64,000 bases of DNA from Enterococcus mediterraneensis (GCF_900604485.1 NZ_UWOP01000002.1:62001-126000); one strand, 5' to 3'. Numbered from the stretch's first letter, positions 1 to 7,976 are shown. Translations and numbers: made by a program. The notes: generated by a model from the letters alone, not told the origin.

Positions 1-1
1 A

Positions 2-248
2 TTTAATTATCTGGTCATCGAACACTTTTTTATACTCTTTCGTCAAGGTCAGTTTATTCTTGTTTTTCACGTTGGATTTTTCAAAAAAGATACTTTAAAA
101 AGGATTGTATTGTAAGCGGTTTTATGATAACGTCCTTTATAGAAAGATAAATGACGAGAAGATTATAACGGATTTGATTAAGGACAAACAACAAGCAGAG
201 GATTTATTGATATGGTTTGAGAAAATGGAGGGCATTCATGAAAAGTAA
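2..248 (+). pseudogene. Possible frameshifted gene remnant at the left edge
   Basis: The frame starting at base 2 is open from the window edge to a stop at 113-115. A second frame, open from base 99 to a stop at 246-248, continues with coding-like composition and ends in EKMEGIHEK. Read together they look like one gene broken by a single-base shift near 95-115. The second frame's stop overlaps the ATG of the next gene at 238, as in translational coupling. The aromatic, basic N-terminal part vaguely recalls YcxB-like proteins, but I do not recognise it with confidence. The 5' end lies outside the window. Confidence 0.3.
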
Positions 249-507
249 AGACTCTCATTTAGGCGTCTATGTAGCAATTCTTCTCTACGGTCTGATACCA
301 AGAATTACTATAAATCTACACTTTTTTAATTCAGAATCAAGATCTTCCATTGTCAGTATGGTTACCATTCTCATGTTCGTGATCGCTTATCAAAAGACTG
401 AGAAAGGAAAGTGGGAGCGTCTTGATCTAGGAAATATGGTATTGGCAGCTTATGTACTATGTATTTTATTCACCATTATTCAGTTTTTACCGACTGAATT
501 CATGTAG
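238..507 (+). CDS. Small hypothetical membrane protein
   Basis: An 89-residue protein with about three hydrophobic segments, near residues 10-28, 40-55 and 68-85. I chose the ATG at 238 over the in-frame TTG at 217 because a GGAGGG ribosome site ends 7 bases before the ATG. It overlaps the end of the upstream broken frame, suggesting a former two-gene unit. No family was recognised. Its last third resembles in layout the short hydrophobic fragment at 618-779, so the two may be relics of related genes. Confidence 0.55.
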   Translation: MKSKDSHLGVYVAILLYGLIPRITINLHFFNSESRSSIVSMVTILMFVIAYQKTEKGKWERLDLGNMVLAAYVLCILFTIIQFLPTEFM

Positions 508-617
508 TAGGCAGTAAAGGAGAAGGCTAAAGATAGAAGAACATAGATTTGTTGCAATTTTGAAAAGAAACTTGGTTACGAGGACTCAAATCAAAACCAA
601 AGGCAGGACACATTTTC

Positions 618-779
618 GTGGGTAAGCTGATTTTGGCGACTTATACTATTGCTGTATTGTTGCTTTATCTAAAGTTTAGAAAACACAGGAATAAGGAGAC
701 GAAAACAATCTTTATTTTAGCGCTGATTGCTTGGGTCGCCTTGTTCTGTCTTTTCTACAGTATTCCAGGATATTTGTAA
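618..779 (+). pseudogene. Hydrophobic open frame, probable membrane gene remnant
   Basis: From a GTG at 618 the frame encodes 53 residues with two clear membrane segments separated by a basic stretch (KFRKHRNKE), ending in SIPGYL at a TAA. The frame is open back to a stop at 561-563 but has no convincing ribosome site or start. This argues for the 3' part of a decayed membrane protein. A terminator follows at 811. The rest of the 508-926 gap shows no other gene. Confidence 0.3.
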
Positions 780-810
780 CTAATTTTGCTTTTTAAATCC
801 ACATCACGTT

Positions 811-848
811 AAAAAGCCCGCCGATCCTGAGATCAACGGGCTTTTTTT
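811..848 (+). terminator. Rho-independent terminator
   Basis: AAAGCCCG pairs with CGGGCTTT, and an inner GATC pairs with GATC around the loop CTGA. Seven T residues follow. It closes the decayed left-edge group and could also act on the converging minus-strand methyltransferase transcript. Confidence 0.75.
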
Positions 849-926
849 GTCCAGTAAAATAATTAAAATCTACATTCTAACTAATGAATGGGACCAATAT
901 AGAACATCTACTTCCGGTATTTAGAA

Positions 927-1529
927 TTATGCTTTCTTCCCAGTCGCCAAGAAAAGTGACGCGTCTTGGTGCATAAACAGTTTTTCCCCATGATGGAAAG
1001 TGTGGCTGGTGACAGAAGAGAAGCCGGCTGCTTTTAACTTCTGATGTAATTCTTGCTGGTCAAATCCATTGTGGACCTTTGGATGATTGATTCGATCGTT
1101 TTTATCAAAATCCACGATCATCAGCTGTCCTTCAGGAGCTAAAAGTTCATAGAGTTTCTTTAAAATAGTTTCTGTATCAGGAATATGTAAAAGAACCAGT
1201 GAAACGAGGATCACATCGGCTTTGACAGTAGGAAATGAAACCGAAGCGTCAGCATGAATCGTTCGTACGTTTTTCAGATTCGCTGTATTGATTTTTTCTT
1301 CTGCCATTTTCAGCATCGTTTCCGCAGCGTCCGCAATAATCAACTCTTTAAAAGCATCAGCAAAAGGCAAGCTGACAAGTCCAGTGCCGCCACCGTAATC
1401 AAGTAAAACTTTTTGATTGGTGTTTACAGGGAAATACTTTACTACTTCCTCACGGATAATTGCAGCTAATGCCTGCCGGTCTGGTGTGTCGTAATGGTTC
1501 GCTATCGTATCAAAAATATTTTTTGTCAA
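927..1529 (-). CDS. Class I SAM-dependent methyltransferase
   Basis: A 200-residue protein with the Rossmann-type methyltransferase fold. Motif I is LLDYGGGTGLVSL (residues about 43-55), followed by the acidic ADAAETM segment, a HADAS strand and a LLHIPD motif near the post-II region. This matches the Methyltransf_11/UbiE-like family, which transfers methyl groups from S-adenosylmethionine to small molecules; the substrate cannot be read from sequence. The start is a TTG at 1529 with AAGGAG 9 bases upstream. It stands alone, divergent from the acetyltransferase gene. Confidence 0.8.
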   Translation of the reverse strand: MTKNIFDTIANHYDTPDRQALAAIIREEVVKYFPVNTNQKVLLDYGGGTGLVSLPFADAFKELIIADAAETMLKMAEEKINTANLKNVRTIHADASVSFPTVKADVILVSLVLLHIPDTETILKKLYELLAPEGQLMIVDFDKNDRINHPKVHNGFDQQELHQKLKAAGFSSVTSHTFHHGEKLFMHQDASLFLATGKKA

Positions 1530-1633
1530 AAGAATATCTCCTTACTGATGGTTACAAATTTTACTCATTATACCACATATAAGTGTGCTTCAAATGCTAT
1601 ACTTACATCAAAGAAGCGATCAATGGAGGAAAT

Positions 1634-2095
1634 ATGGAGATTATTTTTGTAAAAGAACCTGCAGAAAAGAGCAGATGCGTGCAGGAAGTATTGTTGGATC
1701 TACCTGAATGGTTTGGTCTGCCTGAATCAACACAAGAATACATCGAAAAATCAAAGGAGTTTCCTTTATGGTGCGTGAAGAAAGAAGAAGAGTATCTTGG
1801 ATTTATCAGCCTTTCTTCAACCAGTGAAGACACAGCAGAGATTTATTGTATGGGTGTCAAAAAAGAAGCGCATCATCAAGGAATAGGGAAGCAACTTTTT
1901 CATACGGCAGAAGAATATGCAAAAAAGCAGTATAAATTTCTGCAAGTAAAAACGGTCGATGAAGGGCTTTATCCGCAATATGATCAAACAATCCGTTTTT
2001 ATAAGTCATTGGGTTTTTCAAAGTTAGAGGTTTTTCCGTATTTGTGGGATGAGTGGAATCCTTGCTTGGTACTGGTAAAAAAATTGGCAGTATAA
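1634..2095 (+). CDS. GNAT family N-acetyltransferase
   Basis: A 153-residue single-domain acetyltransferase. The acetyl-CoA binding signature is visible in the VKKEAHHQGIGKQLF stretch (Q/RxxGxG/A type), followed by an FYKSLGF segment typical of the GNAT C-terminal part. I chose the ATG at 1634 because a GGAGGA ribosome site lies just upstream; the longer in-frame start at 1583 has none. Substrate unknown. It is divergent from the methyltransferase and not obviously in an operon. Confidence 0.8.
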   Translation: MEIIFVKEPAEKSRCVQEVLLDLPEWFGLPESTQEYIEKSKEFPLWCVKKEEEYLGFISLSSTSEDTAEIYCMGVKKEAHHQGIGKQLFHTAEEYAKKQYKFLQVKTVDEGLYPQYDQTIRFYKSLGFSKLEVFPYLWDEWNPCLVLVKKLAV

Positions 2096-2191
2096 TGAAC
2101 GGAAGCCATTGGAACTAGCCAAGTATGGCGGATTGCGAAATGGAATATCAGGTGTTATACTTACCGCAAGATCCTAGAGGAGGGACAATCT

Positions 2192-2377
2192 ATGAAAATC
2201 TTTATTTTGGTTTTTACCTTATTAGCGGCTCTGATTGGTAGTTATTTTAGCTACGGGATTTTTGCCAGTGATTTGGGACAACTGATCAGCAATAAAAAAG
2301 ATTCGGGAGCGTCCACAAGTTCTATGATCAAATTTATTTGGCAGGAACTTCTCGACAATTTCAAAAGCACTAAGTAG
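2192..2377 (+). CDS. Small membrane-anchored hypothetical protein
   Basis: A 61-residue protein starting MKIFILVFTLLAALIG, a single hydrophobic N-terminal segment, followed by a soluble lysine- and serine-rich tail. A GAGGAGGG ribosome site lies about 8 bases before the ATG, which supports translation. It could be a one-pass membrane protein or a secreted peptide. No lipobox or family signature is seen. It is followed by a bidirectional terminator. Confidence 0.55.
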   Translation: MKIFILVFTLLAALIGSYFSYGIFASDLGQLISNKKDSGASTSSMIKFIWQELLDNFKSTK

Positions 2378-2464
2378 TCATGTGATTGCAGTTTAGAAAA
2401 GCCTCAGCTATGGTCGAGCCTAGACGTACTCAAAAAGCGGTAAAATGATCTAATCAATAAAAAG

Positions 2465-2497
2465 CAAGACCCGCGGAAATTGCTCCACGGGTCTTTT
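2465..2497. terminator. Bidirectional terminator
   Basis: The stem GACCCGCGG/CCACGGGTC has a short loop and a T-run on the plus side, plus a T-rich tail on the minus side. It separates the converging small membrane gene and ohr. Confidence 0.75.
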
Positions 2498-2510
2498 TAT
2501 CTATTCATGT

Positions 2511-2921
2511 TTATTCTGCTTGGTAAGTTACTTCGATATTGCCGTGGACTGCTTTTGAATAAGGGCAGATGTGAGAAGTTTCTTCCATATAGTTTGTGAT
2601 TTCTTCTTTTGAAAGTCCATCGATGTGGCCGATGATGTTTACTGCAATATGCAGACTTGTTGTGTCGCTCATGTCTCCTAGCAAGCTTACTTCTGCACGG
2701 ACACTGCGAGGTTTGTCGCCTAAGCCGTCACGTTCTAATGGAAATGACATAGCGCCGTTGAAACAAGCGGAGAAGCCGGCAGCAAATAATTCTTCAGGAT
2801 TTGTATATCCTTCTTTTTTCGTCATTGTTGTCTTAACATTCAGGTAGCCGGTAACGGATTTGCTTTCTCCTTCGCGTCCGCCTTCGTTGATCACTGTCGC
2901 TACTGATAATTTTTTAACCAT
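2511..2921 (-). CDS. ohr: Organic hydroperoxide resistance protein (Ohr/OsmC family)
   Basis: A 136-residue thiol peroxidase that reduces organic hydroperoxides in the cytoplasm. The two redox cysteines are present: one in LFAAGFSACFNGAM (residues about 45-60) and one in SHICPYSKAV (about 113-122), with the usual Ohr length and the TNPEELF segment. I prefer the ATG at 2921 because AGAGAGG is 8 bases upstream; the ATG at 2930 abuts that site. No OhrR (MarR-type) gene is adjacent; the neighbouring regulator is of another family. Confidence 0.88.
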   Translation of the reverse strand: MVKKLSVATVINEGGREGESKSVTGYLNVKTTMTKKEGYTNPEELFAAGFSACFNGAMSFPLERDGLGDKPRSVRAEVSLLGDMSDTTSLHIAVNIIGHIDGLSKEEITNYMEETSHICPYSKAVHGNIEVTYQAE

Positions 2922-3433
2922 TTGAATCATCCTCTCTTATTTTTACACCATGATAAATCAGACAAGTAACTCTACTGAAATTACACACATAAAAAGTATG
3001 CGAGAGATCTTCCTATTGAATATTCTGCTAATCCCAGTAAAAAACAGCTGTCTGTTTTTTCACGATTAAGTATAAAATAAATATATAAAAAAGTATATTA
3101 AATTGCTTGAGGGTTTGTTGGTAAAAAACACACTAAAAGAGGTATTCATAGGTAAAACAAAATTATTTTTTGTATTTATTATATAAAAAAATATATTAAA
3201 AATTATTTGGTTGTAACATACTAAATAGAGAAGATTGATGTTATCCAATGATATCTCCATAGTTCGGTAAGAAAATTAATTGAAACAATGAGTAACTCAC
3301 ATGAATATGATGAACATTCGTTGTCTTTCCCGTTATGGAATGGTTTCTTAAACCCTTTTCAATTGTAGTTAGCCATCTAATAAAACGATGTGATACAATG
3401 ATAACAGACATTACATACTAGGAGCATCAACGA
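2922..3433. other. AT-rich intergenic region between divergent ohr and regulator genes
   Basis: About 500 bases without a supported gene. It must hold the ohr promoter on the minus strand. An extended -10 (TGATACAAT, 3391-3399) sits about 35 bases upstream of the regulator's ATG on the plus strand. The 64-codon frame on the minus strand here is AT-rich with no ribosome site, and I do not believe it. Confidence 0.5.
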
Positions 3434-4309
3434 ATGGATATACAACGTTTTATTGCAGCCCGAAAAGCGCAAGGATTTTCACAAAAAGAGTTAAGTGAAG
3501 GAATCTGCACCCAAGCCACACTGAGCCGCTTTGAAAATAACGGTCAGATTCCGACGATCAAGATTTTGATCAAACTATGCAACCGCCTGCAGTTAAGTTT
3601 AGGGGAACTTTTCCCAAATGTAGGGATTCAAGCGTCTAAAGTCAATAAACAGCTGGAACAGTCGGAATTTAATCTGGTTACCAGTGAATATGAAGAAGCA
3701 CAAAAAATTTTGGATCAGATTTCACAAAGCGAATTGCAAAGTCCAACACAAAAATGGCACTATCTTTTTTTAAAAGGTTATTTAAGTGCTTTGCAAGGCG
3801 GCGAGATCACAGAATCTTTCTTTTACTTTAATCAAATCTTATCAGAGTCTCCCAAAGAGAAATCATATATTTTTGTCCTATTAGCGTATACGGGTTTGGG
3901 GCTGACATATGCGAATGAAGGGGATCAAGAGAAGGCGGAATACTTTTTTGATAAAGCAGTCAGCGATGTCTATCAATATCCTATTGAAACGTCAGAGGAT
4001 ATTTGGCGGATATTGAATATCTTGTTTTATTCCGGAACATTTTATGCCAGCATCAAAGATTATAGTGTCAGTGATGCGTTGTTGCAGCATGGAGTCGCGA
4101 TCTGTTCAGATAACCATGTGACCTATTATCTTGCGCGGCTGATGTTCCAATTGGCAAAAAATGCCCTAGTACAAAATAAAGAAACTGAGATCGTTGAAGA
4201 GTTTATTTCCGATGCGCGAGCTTTTGCGAAGATCAATAAGAATGCGGTGGAGCTTCGTGAATTAAAAATCTTGCAGGAGCGCTTGAAGAAACGCAAATCG
4301 CAAGATTGA
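3434..4309 (+). CDS. XRE-family regulator with TPR-like C-terminal domain
   Basis: A 291-residue protein. Residues 1-60 form a Cro/C1-type helix-turn-helix (RKAQGFSQKELSEG, QATLSRFENNG, PTIKILIKLCNRL). The rest is helical with tetratricopeptide-like units, for example GLGLTYANEGDQEKAEYFFDKA at about 155-176. This is the layout of RRNPP/Rgg-PlcR-like peptide-sensing regulators, although no signal peptide gene is evident next to it. The start has GGAGC upstream. Its target is unknown; nrdJ lies downstream behind a terminator and its own promoter. Confidence 0.8.
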   Translation: MDIQRFIAARKAQGFSQKELSEGICTQATLSRFENNGQIPTIKILIKLCNRLQLSLGELFPNVGIQASKVNKQLEQSEFNLVTSEYEEAQKILDQISQSELQSPTQKWHYLFLKGYLSALQGGEITESFFYFNQILSESPKEKSYIFVLLAYTGLGLTYANEGDQEKAEYFFDKAVSDVYQYPIETSEDIWRILNILFYSGTFYASIKDYSVSDALLQHGVAICSDNHVTYYLARLMFQLAKNALVQNKETEIVEEFISDARAFAKINKNAVELRELKILQERLKKRKSQD

Positions 4310-4386
4310 CCTAATGATTTTTTCCAAATAGCGGACATTAAAAGACAGTTTTTACGATTCAATAAAAATAGATATGTTATTTATAC

Positions 4387-4425
4387 GCATCAAAGCAATA
4401 AATTTTTATTTGCTTTGGTGCTTTT
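4387..4425 (+). terminator. Rho-independent terminator
   Basis: Arms around CAAAGCAA and TTGCTTTG form a long hairpin followed by five T residues, about 80 bases after the XRE regulator stop. Confidence 0.75.
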
Positions 4426-4521
4426 TATCGTGCGGTTGATAATCTAGGAGAAATAGCGGACCGGGTTGGAGCAAAACACAAAAAAGCACTTTGGAATCAA
4501 CTGTTAAAGCTGATTAATTGA
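4410..4521 (+). pseudogene. Short coding-like fragment upstream of nrdJ
   Basis: One frame reads without a stop into GAFYRAVDNLGEIADRV, continues with AKHKKALWNQLLKLIN, and stops at TGA 4519-4521. The composition is protein-like, but there is no start or ribosome site and it begins inside a terminator hairpin. It is most likely the 3' remnant of a deleted gene; the family was not recognised. Confidence 0.25.
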
Positions 4522-4534
4522 GAGTCATTCTCAA
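4518..4534. promoter_or_regulatory. Fur-like box, upstream copy
   Basis: TTGAGAGTCATTCTCAA is a perfect 8-bp inverted repeat around a central base. It matches the 7-1-7 Fur consensus TGATAAT-N-ATTATCA at 11 of 14 positions. It lies about 70 bases upstream of the nrdJ -10 element. Confidence 0.45.
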
Positions 4535-4564
4535 CTATAACAAATAAATTCTACAAATACAACA

Positions 4565-4593
4565 TTGAAAAATACGATATATAGTGTGATAAT
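4565..4593 (+). promoter_or_regulatory. nrdJ promoter
   Basis: A -35 TTGAAA (4565-4570) and -10 GATAAT (4588-4593) are separated by 17 bases, placing the start of transcription near 4600, about 50 bases before the TTG start codon. The promoter is embedded in predicted NrdR and Fur sites. Confidence 0.65.
4572..4587. promoter_or_regulatory. NrdR-like box 1
   Basis: ATACGATATATAGTGT matches the published NrdR box consensus acaCwAtATaTwGtgt at 14 of 16 positions. It occupies the -35/-10 spacer of the nrdJ promoter. Its start is exactly 31 bases before the start of box 2, three helical turns, the spacing known for cooperative NrdR pairs. Confidence 0.7.
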
Positions 4594-4601
4594 GATTTTC
4601 G
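4587..4601. promoter_or_regulatory. Fur-like box over the nrdJ -10
   Basis: TGATAATGATTTTCG matches the 7-1-7 Fur consensus at 12 of 14 positions and covers the -10 hexamer, a repression position. It lies between the two NrdR-like boxes. PerR or Zur binding is an alternative because the operators are similar. Confidence 0.5.
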
Positions 4602-4602
4602 A

Positions 4603-4618
4603 ACACAATATATTGTAT
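4603..4618. promoter_or_regulatory. NrdR-like box 2
   Basis: ACACAATATATTGTAT matches the NrdR consensus at 15 of 16 positions and lies within a near-perfect 18-bp palindrome (4602-4619) around the predicted transcription start. Confidence 0.75.
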
Positions 4619-4652
4619 TTTTTAAAAGGAATGTTATTTAGGAGTGATTCAT

Positions 4653-7139
4653 TTGCCAAAAATATATACCGCAAAATATGAAGAAAAATTGAACCAAGAT
4701 ATTCAGCAATTTGAAGGACTGTTTCCTATCAAACCGGAGATGTCTATGACATTTGAAGGCATTTCTCGCTTGATCATGCTGGATCGTTATGCGTCTAAAG
4801 ATCCTAATGGTCATACGATCACTGTAGGAGACTTAGTTGTTTTAACAACACAGCCCCATCCCCAATATCCAGCACGGGGAATCGGTATCGTTAGGGATAT
4901 TACAGATGACCGTTTGATTATTGAAGTGGAGGAAGAATTTCGCAGCACGCTGACAGATCCGCTAGAAATGTCTTCAGGATTAGTAGAACGAAATAAAAAC
5001 GAAGTCGAGAAACCTTTAGAAATCTATTATGAGCAAATAGCCAAACGTGTCGCTCATGGTATCGCTAAAATGGAAAAAGATCCTCAAAAGAATGACTTTG
5101 AACAAGTATTCTATAAACAATTGGTCGAGCAAAATCTGATTCCTGCTGGGCGTGTACTATACGGCGCCGGGACAGATTCCGAAGTTACCTACTTCAATTG
5201 TTTCGTGATGCCTTTTATCCATGATTCACGGGGCGGATTAGCCAAACATCGGCAGGAAGTCATGGAAATCATGAGCCGCGGCGGCGGTGTCGGTACCAAC
5301 GGCTCAACGTTACGTCCGCGGGCGGCGATCGTTCATGGCGTCAATGGCAAATCATCAGGATCCGTTTCATGGTTGAACGATTTAGCCAATTTGACCCACT
5401 TAGTAGAGCAAGGCGGTAGTCGTCGCGGTGCACAAATGATCATGATGGCAGATTGGCATCCGGATATTTTTGAATTTATTATTTCGAAAATCCAAAATCC
5501 CTCTGTCTTGCAGCGCTTGATCGCAACGACAGACAGTCAGACGGTAAAACAACTTGCCACAGAAAAATTATCCTTTACACCTTTATCTGATGCGGAACAT
5601 GAATTTTATACAACTGTTCTTGAACATAAAGAAAGCTATGCTTTAGAACAAAATGCTTATTTGAAAGAGATACAGCAAAAAATCAAACAAGGTGGAAGCT
5701 ATTCTGTCAAAAACAGCGAATTTTTATCAGGAGCCAATATCTCAGTATGTTTAACAAAAGATTTCATGACAGCAGTAGAACAGAATGCGGACTATGAATT
5801 GCGTTTCCCAGCGATTGAGGAATACAACTCAGAAGAAATGGCAGACTATGATAGAAACTGGGCAGAAATCGGCGATGTCAGAGAGTGGGAAGCAAGCGGG
5901 CGAAAAGTGAAAACCTATGCTACCATCAAAGCTCGAGAGCTATGGGATCTGATTACATTCTGCGCGACATATTCCGCGGAACCAGGGATCTTTTTTATTG
6001 ATAACGCAAATGAAATGACAAACGCCACGGCTTATGGGCAAAAAGTCGTCGCTACCAATCCTTGTGGAGAACAACCCCTTACGCCGTATGCAGTCTGCAA
6101 TTTGGCTGCCATCAACTTGGCCAATATGGTAAATCGCAAAGAGAAGAAAGTAGATTTTGAAAAATTAGCGGAAGTCGTTCGCGCAAGCGTCCGTTTTCAA
6201 GATGACGTTATCGATGCAACGCCGTATTTCTTTGATAAAAATGAAACACAAGCAAAAGGGGAACGTCGTGTTGGGTTAGGTGTGATGGGTCTTGCAGATC
6301 TATTGATTTATTGCGAGAAAGTTTATGGTTCTGAAGAAGGCAATCAGTTAGTTGATCAAGTCTTTGAAAAAATCGCTACGACTGCCTATACAGCTTCGAT
6401 CGAATTGGCAAAAGAAAAGGGCAGTTTCCCTTTTCTTATTGGGAAAAATGAAGAAGAAACCCAAGAGTTGCGGAAAAAATTTATTCAAACAGGTTACATG
6501 AAAAAAATGCCGCAAGAAATCCAAGAAGACATCCTGAAATACGGCATCCGCAATTCCCATTTGCTGACAGTTGCACCTACTGGATCAACGGGCACAATGG
6601 CTGGTGTTTCGACTGGTTTAGAACCATATTTCGCCTTTTCGTATTTCCGAAGCGGCCGTTTGGGTAAATTTATTGAAGTCAATGCCGAAATCGTGGATGA
6701 ATATCTCACTGAGCATCCAACCTGTACCAAAGAACAATTACCAGAATTTTTTGTTTCAGCTATGAGTCTTGATCCAGAAGCACACGTTGGGGTACAGTGT
6801 ACGATCCAACGTTGGGTGGATAGTTCGATCTCTAAGACTGTCAACGCACCAAGAGGTTCACAAGTAGCACAAGTTGCTGAAATCTACGAACAACTGTACA
6901 AGGGTGGAGCAAAAGGCGGTACCGTTTATGTCGATGGGAGTCGAGATAGTCAAGTGTTGACTTTGGAAGCAGAAGAGAACGAACAGATGGATCTTTTAGA
7001 TGAGCAACAAATTGTGTCTGTCGATGAACAACTTGCAGAAGGCGAGATTTGCCCCATCTGTCATGAAGGAACGATCGAAGAAATCGGTGGATGCAGTACC
7101 TGCACAAACTGTAAAGTTCAACTTAAATGCGGGTTGTAA
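4653..7139 (+). CDS. nrdJ: Adenosylcobalamin-dependent ribonucleotide reductase (class II)
   Basis: An 828-residue enzyme making deoxyribonucleotides with adenosylcobalamin in place of an iron or manganese radical cofactor. Visible signatures include SRGGGVGTNGS and GGSRRGAQM (about 210-270), the active-site NPCGEQPL loop (about 468-475), GLGVMGLADLL, the PTGSTGTMAG phosphate loop, and a C-terminal zinc-like region with two CxxC pairs (CPICHEG, CTNC). The first cysteine of the redox pair is in YFNCFVMP. I chose the TTG at 4653 because AGGAG lies 8 bases upstream; the GTG at 4644 overlaps that site. No NrdB or NrdI neighbour is present, as expected for class II. A DUF4430 lipoprotein follows. 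Confidence 0.9.
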   Translation: MPKIYTAKYEEKLNQDIQQFEGLFPIKPEMSMTFEGISRLIMLDRYASKDPNGHTITVGDLVVLTTQPHPQYPARGIGIVRDITDDRLIIEVEEEFRSTLTDPLEMSSGLVERNKNEVEKPLEIYYEQIAKRVAHGIAKMEKDPQKNDFEQVFYKQLVEQNLIPAGRVLYGAGTDSEVTYFNCFVMPFIHDSRGGLAKHRQEVMEIMSRGGGVGTNGSTLRPRAAIVHGVNGKSSGSVSWLNDLANLTHLVEQGGSRRGAQMIMMADWHPDIFEFIISKIQNPSVLQRLIATTDSQTVKQLATEKLSFTPLSDAEHEFYTTVLEHKESYALEQNAYLKEIQQKIKQGGSYSVKNSEFLSGANISVCLTKDFMTAVEQNADYELRFPAIEEYNSEEMADYDRNWAEIGDVREWEASGRKVKTYATIKARELWDLITFCATYSAEPGIFFIDNANEMTNATAYGQKVVATNPCGEQPLTPYAVCNLAAINLANMVNRKEKKVDFEKLAEVVRASVRFQDDVIDATPYFFDKNETQAKGERRVGLGVMGLADLLIYCEKVYGSEEGNQLVDQVFEKIATTAYTASIELAKEKGSFPFLIGKNEEETQELRKKFIQTGYMKKMPQEIQEDILKYGIRNSHLLTVAPTGSTGTMAGVSTGLEPYFAFSYFRSGRLGKFIEVNAEIVDEYLTEHPTCTKEQLPEFFVSAMSLDPEAHVGVQCTIQRWVDSSISKTVNAPRGSQVAQVAEIYEQLYKGGAKGGTVYVDGSRDSQVLTLEAEENEQMDLLDEQQIVSVDEQLAEGEICPICHEGTIEEIGGCSTCTNCKVQLKCGL

Positions 7140-7232
7140 AAACAATGAAAAAAATTGTTATTGTATTTTAACTGCTCTTTTTTTAAAATAAACGAGGACC
7201 ATAACGGCAAGAATTTTTAAGGAGTGAGAATA

Positions 7233-7625
7233 ATGAAAAAAATCATCACCGCGAGTCTTCTCGTGATAAGTACCTTGGTGATCGGTGGTTGTAGTACTCC
7301 TGCAACAGATACTGCTGCAAGTACGACTACGGAGAAAACAACTCAACAAACTGTGACGATCACTTTAAAAGAAGACAAGCAGCAAATCGATTCTAAAAAA
7401 ATCGAAGTCAAAGAGAAGGCAAATCTATTTGATACGATGAAAGAAAACTTCACGATCAAAGATGAAGATGGGTTCATCACGTCAATTGAAGGCCATGAGC
7501 AAGATCCAAAAGAAAATAAATACTGGACCTATACTATTAATGGAGAGCCTGCTATGAAAGGCGCAAAAGAAACCATCCTGAAACAAGGCGACAAGGTTGT
7601 TTTTGAATTGGAGAAAACGCAGTAA
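7233..7625 (+). CDS. DUF4430 (transcobalamin-like C-terminal) lipoprotein
   Basis: A 130-residue exported lipoprotein. Its basic N-terminus and hydrophobic stretch end in the lipobox VIGGCS (Cys about 20), followed by a Thr-rich linker. The rest fits DUF4430, a domain related to the C-terminal cobalamin-binding domain of intrinsic factor and transcobalamin: LFDTMKENF, then FITSIEG, then KYWTYTINGEPAMKGA and the closing GDKVVFELE. The ATG at 7233 has AGGAG 8 bases upstream. It lies 93 bases after nrdJ with no strong terminator between, so co-transcription is plausible. I infer a role in capturing corrinoid for NrdJ; binding is not shown. Confidence 0.75.
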   Translation: MKKIITASLLVISTLVIGGCSTPATDTAASTTTEKTTQQTVTITLKEDKQQIDSKKIEVKEKANLFDTMKENFTIKDEDGFITSIEGHEQDPKENKYWTYTINGEPAMKGAKETILKQGDKVVFELEKTQ

Positions 7626-7642
7626 ACAATTATTTTAAAAAA

Positions 7643-7732
7643 AGTAATGTAGATGTTACTTGTAGCACCGTAAATGAGTTATTGAATGATAATAAAGAGA
7701 CGATTCATAAAGGCACGGGGTGGATGCTATAA
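7643..7732 (+). pseudogene. Short coding-like fragment
   Basis: One frame reads DVTCSTVNELLNDNKETIHK and then GTGWML before a TAA at 7730. There is no plausible start and no recognised family. It may be a gene tail left by deletion. The rest of the 7626-8092 gap holds the hairpin pair described separately. Confidence 0.2.
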
Positions 7733-7886
7733 GCAATTGAGGAGATTATCCAAATAGATTACTTGCTTTTTTAGAAACTACTGTAAGTAATACTGCTGAT
7801 ATTAAAAATTAGTACCTATAATTGTAAAAAGCAGTTAACTCTACTCTATACATGGAAAATAAGTTTTAGAATTAGTACAAAAGGTA

Positions 7887-7976
7887 TTGTTTTTATTCGT
7901 TTTATGATACGATAATTACGTAAGATTCCTTGAAAATCTTACTACCAGGTAGGCATTGCTTATCTGGTATTTTTTA
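7887..7976 (+). ncRNA. Candidate short RNA or attenuator: promoter followed by two hairpins
   Basis: TTGTTT (7887-7892) and GATAAT (7911-7916) form a promoter with an 18-base spacer. Directly at the expected start lies an 8-bp hairpin (GTAAGATT/AATCTTAC, 7920-7942), then a 12-bp hairpin (TACCAGGTAGGC/GCTTATCTGGTA, 7943-7969) followed by a run of T. A transcript would be only about 55 nt. It could be a small RNA, or a leader attenuating the RCC1 gene 117 bases downstream. I recognise no known riboswitch. Confidence 0.4.

Noticed and set aside
3066-3260. 64-codon minus-strand frame in the AT-rich ohr-regulator gap
   Set aside because: Very AT-rich, no ribosome site, no family-like pattern; it overlaps likely promoter sequence.
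4310-4652. Cobalamin riboswitch upstream of nrdJ
   Set aside because: I searched by eye for the conserved B12-box and long multi-stem leader. The leader from the predicted start is only about 50 nt, too short.
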